This document shows, in pieces, positions 6,775 through 11,471 of a DNA stretch of 11,471 bases. Under the pieces are notes generated by a model. It was not told the origin of the DNA and did not search any database. It saw only the letters and a program-made list of their open reading frames with translations. Every line of letters starts with the position of its first letter. Position 1 is the first letter of the stretch. Origin of the DNA: CAWEHU01 sp963808965. Its GTDB lineage: Bacteria > Pseudomonadota > Alphaproteobacteria > Acetobacterales > Acetobacteraceae. The position numbers were made by a program, and so were the translations under genes. The stretch covers positions 1 through 11,471 of the forward strand of contig CAWEHU010000003.1 in NCBI GenBank assembly GCA_963808965.1. The letters are read 5' to 3'.

Positions 6775-7776
6775 TTAAATTAGTGCTTTCGTGCCCTTCG
6801 ATGGCGGGGACCCCGGTCTGGCGTTCTCCGGGGATTCCTGTCGGCCTCCGGCTCGTTCCAACGCCGCACGGTCCCAGTGTCCGAGGTCGGCCGCGGCTTC
6901 ATAGGTGCTGAGCAGGTAACGCATCAGGTCGTCATCCGGTGATTTCGCCTGCCGGACGGCGTCGTAGGGCAGAATGAATTGTCCAAGGCTCTGGTCGTAG
7001 GATGTGGCATCCGGAGCCACCGGCGCCGAGGCAAACTGCTGCGGCTCGGGATAGGCATAGCTGTAGAAGGCCGCTTTGCCGAACCCGCCATTGCCGGGCC
7101 AGAAGCCGCAGCTGCTCACTTCATGCGAATACGCCTCCTGCATGACCCAGGCGCCCAGGTTCGGCGAATCGCCCGCCAGCCGGGGCGCGGTGCGTCCGGA
7201 GAAGCGGGTGACCGCCATGTCGAAGCTGCCCCAAAAGAAATGCACCGGACTTACCTTGCCAAGGAATTGCCCGCGGAATCGGGTGAAAACCCGATCCACC
7301 TGGACCAGGATCCGCCAGAACCGGGTGACGTATTCCGGGTCGTAGGCGGCGTGCGTGCGGTCATGCTCGAATGGGATGGCGTCGGGTATCTCGACCGGCA
7401 TGGTCCAGATCCGGGTTTCCAACCCAAGTCCGCGAAGACGGCCCATCATCTCCGCATAGAAATCCGCAACGGTTCGTGGGCCGAGAACGATGGTTTCGCT
7501 TTGGCCCTTGCTCGTTTGAATCGTCAGGGTGTGATCGACGAAATCGAAATCGATCTGAAAACTCACACCGCCATAAGGGATCGGCGAAGTGGTCAGCCCA
7601 CGACAGGTCACGTACAAAGGAACCTGCCACCAATGGTTGACCATCGGCGCATGGGCAAGCCGGATCTTTCCCACCACCTGGGTCCACAGATGCAGTGTTG
7701 CGCAGCTGTCGGCCCAGTCTGAAAGGGGAAGATCGGGCCAGTCGCTTGGAGTGGATTGGGCTTCTTTGCGCGCCAT
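6775..7776 (-). CDS. DUF5996 family protein, intact (333 aa)
   Basis: The full-length frame from ATG at 7776 to TAA at 6775 has the hallmarks of DUF5996: LPLSDWADSCATLHLWTQVV, GKIRLAHAPMVNHWWQVPLY, VTCRGLTTSPIPYGGVSFQI, IWTMPVEIPDAIPFEHDR, VTRFWRILVQVDRVFTRFRG, SPVHFFWGSFDMAVTRFSGR, QEAYSHEVSSCGFWPGNGGF and LLSTYEAAADLGHWDRAALE. The family is cytoplasmic, has no established biochemical function, and is rich in conserved Trp, His and Pro, which suggests a fold with a buried aromatic pocket. The length matches the family plus a disordered C-terminal tail (GGRQESPENARPGSPPSKG). There is no signal peptide or membrane segment. The Shine-Dalgarno is weak (AGGTCGG, about 11 bases upstream). It is separated from the esterase gene by 221 bases, so probably has its own promoter. 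It is an uninterrupted gene, in contrast to those to its left. Confidence 0.9.
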   Translation of the reverse strand: MARKEAQSTPSDWPDLPLSDWADSCATLHLWTQVVGKIRLAHAPMVNHWWQVPLYVTCRGLTTSPIPYGGVSFQIDFDFVDHTLTIQTSKGQSETIVLGPRTVADFYAEMMGRLRGLGLETRIWTMPVEIPDAIPFEHDRTHAAYDPEYVTRFWRILVQVDRVFTRFRGQFLGKVSPVHFFWGSFDMAVTRFSGRTAPRLAGDSPNLGAWVMQEAYSHEVSSCGFWPGNGGFGKAAFYSYAYPEPQQFASAPVAPDATSYDQSLGQFILPYDAVRQAKSPDDDLMRYLLSTYEAAADLGHWDRAALERAGGRQESPENARPGSPPSKGTKALI

Positions 7777-7997
7777 CGTGCCGACCTTCTGATCTGAATG
7801 CGTCGGTTCCAGCCGTATGCGGGAGTGCGCACGCGGCCGCTCGATTCACATGCGCCGGGGTTACCCCGCCGGCAATCACATCGTCCACGTCGCAAGAGCA
7901 CCAAGCCGTCGGACCGAGAAAATCGCGCATTGTTCGAGCACGCCTGGAACGCCGTGATTGTATTCGGGGCAGGCGGACGTGGATCATCTGAATCTCT

Positions 7998-8714
7998 TCA
8001 GTTGCGGCCGTGATGAACGTCCCGTCGCGTCGTGGACGGATCCGGCCCGTCCGACCCGACACGCGTGCCAAATCTCGCGAGCAGGCCCCTGACCTGCTTG
8101 ATCTCGTCCTCGTTGATCCCGTGTCCCATCCCTGGATAGATCCGTTCGGTAACCGTACCGCCGAGCGCCTCGAGCACGCGAGCGGTCTCGTGCACCCGAT
8201 CGAGCGGAATATGCGGATCGGCGTCGCTGCAACCGAGGAAAACCGGGGTGCCGGCGAGCTGGCCGGCGTAGTCACGCGGCGTGCCTTCCGGCCCGATCAG
8301 GCCACCGCTCAGGCCGATCACGGCGCCATAGCGGCGCGCGTGCCGCGCCGCATACTCGAGGGCGAGACAGGCGCCCTGCGAAAATCCGAGCAGTGCGACG
8401 CGCTCCGGCTGAAGGCCCTCGCTGCCGAGCCGGCCCAGCAGCGTGTCCAGCACCTGTAGCGCCGAGGACAGGAAGGGCTCGTTGCGCGCGATCGGCGCGA
8501 GGAAGGAATGCGGATACCAACTCCGACCCGCCGCCTGGGGCGCCAGGTAGGCGAGGTCAGGCTGGGCGAGGATGTCGGCAAGCGAGACCATGTCGCTCGC
8601 ATCGGCGCCGCGGCCATGGACCATCAACACCGCCGCCTGCGCCCGATGCAGCGGCGCCCCGGCTTCCGCCACCCGCAGATCGTGGTGAGGGCCGGCCGCT
8701 TCGCTCGGTGTCAT
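7998..8714 (-). CDS. Phospholipase/carboxylesterase-type alpha/beta hydrolase (MhqD-like), 238 aa
   Basis: Serine hydrolase of the phospholipase/carboxylesterase family. Visible features: oxyanion loop HGRGAD (33-38), nucleophile elbow GFSQGA with Ser112, acid GCSDADPHIP with Asp166 the likely triad member, and YPGMGHG with His198. The block APQAAGRSWYPHSF is typical of the family. It is cytoplasmic, with no signal peptide. The ATG at 8714 overlaps the stop of the upstream VOC dioxygenase gene (ATGA), so it is the second gene of a coupled operon. In Bacillus the pairs MhqD/MhqE and MhqP/MhqO join such a hydrolase to a ring-cleavage dioxygenase for quinone detoxification; the same pairing supports a role here in handling aromatic ring-cleavage or quinone products. 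The substrate is not determined by sequence. The C-terminal 20 residues (GSDGPDPSTTRR...) look disordered. Confidence 0.88.
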   Translation of the reverse strand: MTPSEAAGPHHDLRVAEAGAPLHRAQAAVLMVHGRGADASDMVSLADILAQPDLAYLAPQAAGRSWYPHSFLAPIARNEPFLSSALQVLDTLLGRLGSEGLQPERVALLGFSQGACLALEYAARHARRYGAVIGLSGGLIGPEGTPRDYAGQLAGTPVFLGCSDADPHIPLDRVHETARVLEALGGTVTERIYPGMGHGINEDEIKQVRGLLARFGTRVGSDGPDPSTTRRDVHHGRN

Positions 8715-9679
8715 TCCGCTGCTGGCCCGCTCGCACGCAGTGGCGGCAGTCGCCGTTCGATCTCGGCTCGTTGCGGCTCCAGCCAGGGCGGCAGCTTCAG
8801 TGCGGTTCCGAGCGCCCCAGGGGTCTCGTCGATCGCGAAACCCGGTGGATCGGTAGCGATCTCGAACAGCACGCCGCCGGGCTCGCGGAAGTAGATGGAC
8901 TGGAAATATTGCCGGTCCAGCACCGGCGTGACGTCGAAGCCCAGGGCCAGGATGGCCTCCCGCCAGGTGAGCTGCTCGGTCTCATCGCGCGCGCGGAAGG
9001 CGACGTGATGCACCGTGCCCGCGCCCATCCGTCCGCGCATTTGGTCGGGCTGGCACAGCAGGTCGACGATTCCGGCGTGACTTCCTCCTCCGCTGACGCG
9101 GAAGCGCTGGCGTCCGGCCTCCTCTCCGACGGCCTCATAGCCGAACGTGTCAGTGAGGAGTCGCGCGGTGCGCTCCGGGGCCTCGACGCAGAGCGCGACC
9201 GAATGGAGGCAGCAGATGGCGTGCTCGGCCGTGACCGGGTGACCGGACCCGCCGCTGCGCGGCGCCGCACCGTCCAAGCCAGGTTCGCCCACCAGCTCGA
9301 TCCGCAACCCGTCCGGATCCCTCAGACCGAGCGTTTGAGTGCCGAAGCGGGTCGTGGGTCCGTCGAAGTCGCGTCCCTCGCCGGCAAGGCGGGATATCCA
9401 GGTGTCGAAGGCGGCCGCCGGGACGGCAAAAGCGGTCGTCTCGACCATGCCAGTCCCTGCGCGGCCCGCCGCGGCGTCCGCGAATGGGAAAAAGGTGAGG
9501 AGGCTGCCAGGGCTTCCTGCGTTATCGCCGTAGTAGAAATGATAGGTGTCGGGCGCATCGAAGTTGACGGTGCGCTTGACCAGCCGGAGGCCCAGGACGC
9601 GGGTATAGAAATCGAGGTTGCGTTGGGGATCGCTGGCGATTGCAGTGACGTGATGCAGCCCGGTTACGCCCTGCGTCAT
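8711..9679 (-). CDS. VOC-superfamily ring-cleaving dioxygenase (MhqE/MhqO-like), 322 aa
   Basis: Two-module vicinal-oxygen-chelate protein. It starts with MTQGVTGLHHVTAIASDPQR and has paired beta-alpha-beta modules (about 5-130 and 153-285). Candidate metal ligands are His9 or His10 in GLHHVTAIA, His224/His225 in TVHHVAFRAR and Glu273 in GGVLFEIATDPPGF. The blocks NLDFYTRVLGLRLVKRTVNF and RQYFQSIYFREPGGVLFE are characteristic of the glyoxalase-type ring-cleaving dioxygenases of the MhqE/MhqO/LinE-like group, which open hydroquinone-type rings with Fe(II) and O2. The start at 9679 is supported by GGGAGGG a few bases upstream. It is the first gene of a two-gene operon with the esterase (4-base overlap). 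A perfect GAGAATTCTC palindrome at 9693-9702 lies just in front and could be an operator. The frame is intact. Confidence 0.88.
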   Translation of the reverse strand: MTQGVTGLHHVTAIASDPQRNLDFYTRVLGLRLVKRTVNFDAPDTYHFYYGDNAGSPGSLLTFFPFADAAAGRAGTGMVETTAFAVPAAAFDTWISRLAGEGRDFDGPTTRFGTQTLGLRDPDGLRIELVGEPGLDGAAPRSGGSGHPVTAEHAICCLHSVALCVEAPERTARLLTDTFGYEAVGEEAGRQRFRVSGGGSHAGIVDLLCQPDQMRGRMGAGTVHHVAFRARDETEQLTWREAILALGFDVTPVLDRQYFQSIYFREPGGVLFEIATDPPGFAIDETPGALGTALKLPPWLEPQRAEIERRLPPLRASGPAAE

Positions 9680-9692
9680 GACGCCCTCCCGA

Positions 9693-9702
9693 GAGAATTC
9701 TC
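9693..9702. promoter_or_regulatory. 10-bp palindrome upstream of the VOC dioxygenase operon
   Basis: GAGAATTCTC is a perfect palindrome 14 bases before the VOC start codon, close to the Shine-Dalgarno. MhqR-type MarR repressors bind palindromes in front of such operons, but no regulator gene is visible in the window, so the role is speculative. Confidence 0.25.
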
Positions 9703-9817
9703 ACTGTCGCATGTCTTTCCTGGCTACGCGAGAAATGCTCGACCGCGCCGATACCAGGGCCGAAGCAGAGGTCTGGTTTGCTCTGGATGCGATTTCTCAA
9801 ACGAGAGCCGACCCGTC

Positions 9818-9940
9818 ATGAACCTCCTCACCGATGCGGCTCGAACGATCGTCCCTGCCCGCGGTGATTGGCATGGTCCGCTTCCACCGCTGCCGCTGGT
9901 CCTCACCCTCGTGACCGGTTTACTTAACGCCGGCAGTTAG
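9818..9940 (+). pseudogene. N-terminal stub of a DUF1275 (YoaK) family membrane protein, 40 aa
   Basis: ATG at 9818 opens MNLLTDAARTIVPARGDWHG, then PLPPLPLVLTLVTGLLNAGS and TAG at 9938-9940. The segment LP-L-LVLTLVTGL-(D/N)A strongly resembles the first membrane helix of DUF1275 proteins, which normally continue VSYL-LG-VFVANMTGN over about 220-250 aa with six or seven helices. Here the frame stops right after the first helix and I find none of the following motifs in the next several hundred bases in any frame, so it is a truncation and not a single frameshift. It is divergent from the VOC operon. Upstream AT-richer bases may contain a promoter, but none is clear. Confidence 0.5.
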
Positions 9941-10003
9941 CTCAGGCTTGGCCGCGGCCGGGCAGGTAGCACGAACTACTGCCGCGGTGTCAAAATCGAC
10001 ATA

Positions 10004-10029
10004 GGCCCCGGTCTGCTACGGTCGGGGCC
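10004..10029. repeat. Hairpin GGCCCCG...CGGGGCC upstream of the small cysteine-rich gene
   Basis: Perfect 7-bp arms (10004-10010 and 10023-10029) around a 12-base loop, about 25 bases before the ATG at 10054. It could be an operator, a leader hairpin, or the terminator of whatever once preceded it. Confidence 0.3.
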
Positions 10030-10053
10030 GGGTACAAGCGGAATATTCAGGCG

Positions 10054-10320
10054 ATGAAGGAGGGCGGTCTCTCGCTCGGCCAAGTCGCAGACAGCGTGGT
10101 GATGCTTGATGTGATTTGTAACCAGTGCGGCCGCCGTGGCTGCCTCAGCACAGCCAGGCTGGTGCACGAGCACGGGCGAGAAATGACCATGCCGGCGCTG
10201 CTCGACCTCCTGGCGGCGGACTGCCCGCGACGAGCTAGCAGCAGCTTGTACCAGGCCTGCGGCGCACATTTTCCGCAACTCCCGACGCTGTTCCGGGGGC
10301 AAATCCCTACTCGTCGATGA
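10054..10320 (+). CDS. Small cysteine-rich hypothetical protein, 88 aa, zinc-ribbon-like
   Basis: From ATG at 10054 to TGA at 10318-10320. The sequence carries a CxxC knuckle (VICNQCGRRGC; Cys22, Cys25, Cys30) and later Cys57 (AADCPRR) and Cys69 with His72 (ACGAHFPQL), spaced so that Cys22/25 and Cys57/69 could bind one zinc. The central part (LVHEHGREMTMPALLDLLAA) is helical. Short proteins of this style (CENCGR... LIAADCPR... CGVHFP) are, from memory, common and uncharacterised in Rhizobiales and related alphaproteobacteria. No signal or membrane segment is visible. The Shine-Dalgarno is poor. A perfect 11-bp hairpin starts three bases after the stop. The function is unknown; nucleic-acid or protein binding through the zinc site is only a family-style guess. 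Confidence 0.65.
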   Translation: MKEGGLSLGQVADSVVMLDVICNQCGRRGCLSTARLVHEHGREMTMPALLDLLAADCPRRASSSLYQACGAHFPQLPTLFRGQIPTRR

Positions 10321-10323
10321 AAG

Positions 10324-10359
10324 GGCGGCACGCCATGAAGTCCTCGGAGGCGTGCCGCC
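10324..10359 (+). terminator. Perfect 11-bp stem directly after the cysteine-rich gene
   Basis: Arms GGCGGCACGCC (10324-10334) and GGCGTGCCGCC (10349-10359) pair perfectly around a 14-base loop, starting three bases past the stop codon. No T-run follows, as is frequent for GC-rich bacteria. A terminator or 3'-end stabiliser is the likely role. Confidence 0.5.
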
Positions 10360-10470
10360 GAAGGTCGTTGGAGAAGCCGAAACATGATCGGCGGCGTCGT
10401 CTTCTCGTGCAGTAGCGCCTTTCACGTCCGGTTTGAGCCGGAGGGGCCCGACTAAGCCAGAACGAAGGCA

Positions 10471-10680
10471 CTAGGCAGGGCGGCCGTTTTTCCCGAACAC
10501 GCCGGCCTCGACCACTTCCAGTTTCGGCACCGGTAGCCGCGCGGAAGCCGTCTTGAACTCCGATCTTCCCCTCACCAGACCATTGGCACTCCAAGTGACG
10601 ACAATGCCAGTGAGGCGGTTGCACTGGCACGACGCGCTCGATCCGCTGCTGGCTGATTGCAAACAAAGGGGGTGACACAT
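10471..10680 (-). pseudogene. Possible remnant of a small gene on the minus strand, 5' end unclear
   Basis: The minus-strand tail reads SEFKTASARLPVPKLEVVEA, then GVFGKNGRPA and TAG at 10471, with codon choice like the neighbours (GC in third position) and a protein-like composition. Further upstream a second frame (10552-10650) gives a Cys/His-containing stretch (HWHCRHLECQW), but the frame of the tail also opens CQCNRLTGIVVTWS there, and I cannot tell which is real. It overlaps the leader of the Hsp20 gene head-on. The family is not recognised. It may be a decayed small gene or chance. Confidence 0.22.
10605..10629. promoter_or_regulatory. Inverted repeat in the Hsp20 leader
   Basis: TGCCAGTG (10605-10612) and CACTGGCA (10622-10629) are perfect inverted 8-mers around a 9-base loop. 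A related TTGG-CACT-CCAA palindrome lies at 10583-10594. Position 50-75 bases before the Hsp20 ATG fits an operator or a leader stem. Neither a HrcA CIRCE box nor a typical ROSE thermometer sequence is visible. Confidence 0.3.
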
Positions 10681-11104
10681 GGCTGTGCTGTTGCCGGATC
10701 CTTTCGAGGCGCTGTTGAGGCTTCAGCAAAGACTGGATGCATTCCGGACTAGTGACTGGCCGCAGTCCGGCCCGAGCGGGGCTGGCTCCTATCCGCCGCT
10801 CAACGTGTTTCGCAAGGGGGACGACTTCGTGGTCATCGCCGAGGTGCCTGGCGTCCCCAAGTCGAGCCTCGAGGTGCAGGTCAAAGGCAATACGCTCCGC
10901 ATCGCCGGGATGAAGTCAGTCAATTACGCAGAGCAGGCCAGCCTGCATCGGCGTGAGCGGCTGGCCGGCCGTTTCGATCGCGCGATAACGCTTCCCGTGA
11001 CGATCGAAGCAGATAACGTCAGGGCAGAGTGCCGCGACGGCATATTGGTCCTGCTGCTCCCGCCTGCGGAACGGGATAAGCCAAAGTCGATCAAAGTCGG
11101 ATGA
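10679..11104 (+). CDS. Small heat-shock protein, Hsp20/alpha-crystallin family, 141 aa
   Basis: ATG-independent chaperone that holds unfolding proteins in large oligomers. A short N-terminal region (MAVLLPDPFEALLRLQQRLD) precedes the alpha-crystallin domain (about 38-130): PPLNVFRKGDDFVVIAEVPG, VPKSSLEVQVKGNTLRIAG, FDRAITLPVTIEADNVRAEC, with the signature A-x(4)-GIL (116-123, AECRDGILVLLLP). The C-terminal IKV (138-140) is the I-x-I/V anchor that docks into neighbouring subunits. The start at 10679 is supported by AAAGGGGGTG upstream. A second Hsp20 gene follows 38 bases after the stop on the same strand, so the two are probably one operon; sHSP pairs forming mixed or separate oligomers are common in alphaproteobacteria. 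The frame is intact. Confidence 0.93.
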   Translation: MAVLLPDPFEALLRLQQRLDAFRTSDWPQSGPSGAGSYPPLNVFRKGDDFVVIAEVPGVPKSSLEVQVKGNTLRIAGMKSVNYAEQASLHRRERLAGRFDRAITLPVTIEADNVRAECRDGILVLLLPPAERDKPKSIKVG

Positions 11105-11142
11105 AGCGCGAGCGAATTGGGTCGCTTTCGAGGAGGTGCACT

Positions 11143-11471
11143 ATGGCGGATTTGCAGGAGCTGGAAAGGACGCGCCAAGAAGGAGCTGGTGACCAAAGAG
11201 GAGAACACGGTTCCCGCCTGCTGTACGATGTTCCCAGCACAGACCGCTACGCAGAACCAGGACGCACTGACAGTGGTCATGGAGATGCCCGGCGTGGGAA
11301 AGGAGGATATCAGCGTCGCGCTGGAGAATGACAGACTGCGTGTCGAAGGGCAGATTGCTTTCTCGAAATATGACGGGCTCTCAGCCCGTGTACACCGAGT
11401 ACAACGTCGGCCATTATGCTCGCGCATTTACGCTGTCGAACAAGATCGATCAGGAAAACATCAGCGCGCAA
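11143..11471 (+). pseudogene. Second Hsp20 family protein, frameshifted, runs off the window
   Basis: ATG at 11143 follows AGGAGG by six bases. It reads MADLQELERT, then in a second frame KKELVTKEENTVP and, after more frame changes, YDVPSTDRYAE and QDALTVVMEMPGVGKEDISV. It continues ALENDRLRVEGQIAFSKYDG and, after one more indel near 11380, VYTEYNVGHYARAFTLSNKI and DQENISAQ at the window edge. ALTVVMEMPGV and RAFTLSNKID are alpha-crystallin domain strands. The protein differs clearly from the first Hsp20 (class with a longer N-terminal Thr/Glu-rich leader). At least four indels occur in about 330 bases, a sharp change from the intact gene just before. The remaining third, including the A-x-x-x-n-G-v-L motif, lies outside the window. 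Confidence 0.82.

Noticed and set aside
6979..7722. Plus-strand open frame of 247 codons
   Set aside because: Antisense shadow of the DUF5996 gene, with no recognisable domain.
7361..8275. Minus-strand open frame of 304 codons
   Set aside because: It overlaps the DUF5996 and esterase genes in another frame on the same strand; no domain is visible and the two overlapped genes have strong family motifs.
8393..9940. Plus-strand open frame of 515 codons
   Set aside because: It lies antisense to the intact VOC dioxygenase and esterase genes. Its arginine-rich composition is that of a shadow frame in GC-rich DNA; only its last 40 codons (9818-9940) look like a real protein start.
1..11471. CRISPR array, tRNA, rRNA, toxin-antitoxin or classical defence genes
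   Set aside because: I saw no regularly spaced direct repeats, no cloverleaf candidates and no recognisable defence-system motifs on either strand.

Overview
The window is GC-rich DNA (I estimate about 65 % G+C by eye) that reads like the accessory part of an alphaproteobacterial genome, possibly Rhodospirillales/Acetobacteraceae or Rhizobiales. That placement is inferred from protein style (DctA plus MaeB, a DUF5996 protein, paired small heat-shock proteins, a short cysteine-rich protein); no taxonomic marker gene is present.

Layout. 1-480 (minus): start of a tyrosine-type integrase preceded by a small overlapping gene, behind an AT-rich inverted repeat. 626-1630 (minus): C-terminal part of a hybrid histidine kinase (ATPase plus receiver domains). 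It stops abruptly where the C-terminal part of the C4-dicarboxylate transporter DctA begins on the plus strand (1633-1977). 2170-3669 (plus): malic enzyme MaeB, rearranged: N-terminal part, a missing centre, about 300 bp in inverted orientation, then the phosphotransacetylase-like C-terminal part. A 1002-bp IS630-family element (3670-4671) with an internally deleted transposase sits in or just behind the maeB 3' end. 5048-6094 (minus): periplasmic-type L-asparaginase. 6775-7776 (minus): intact DUF5996 protein. 7998-9679 (minus): intact two-gene operon, VOC ring-cleavage-type dioxygenase plus serine esterase/phospholipase, resembling the mhq quinone-detoxification pairs. 9818-9940 (plus): 40-aa stub of a DUF1275 (YoaK) membrane protein. 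10054-10320 (plus): small cysteine-rich protein followed by a perfect hairpin. 10679-end (plus): two Hsp20 genes, the second running off the window.

Functional reading. DctA (malate/succinate uptake) and MaeB (malate to pyruvate) would form a C4-dicarboxylate utilisation pair, but both are damaged here. The VOC/esterase pair probably handles electrophilic quinones or aromatics, and the Hsp20 pair is protein-stress response.

Quality caveat. Genes at 1-480, 626-3670, 3691-4613, 5048-6094 and 11143-end carry many single-base indels while the peptide between indels stays well conserved. Genes at 6775-9679 and 10054-11104 are unbroken. This fits either a sequence with uneven error rate or a patch of recent gene decay next to a healthy patch, and the sequence alone does not decide. 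I see no CRISPR array, tRNA, rRNA or convincing new defence system. The most unusual structures are the maeB inversion/deletion and the kinase-dctA junction.
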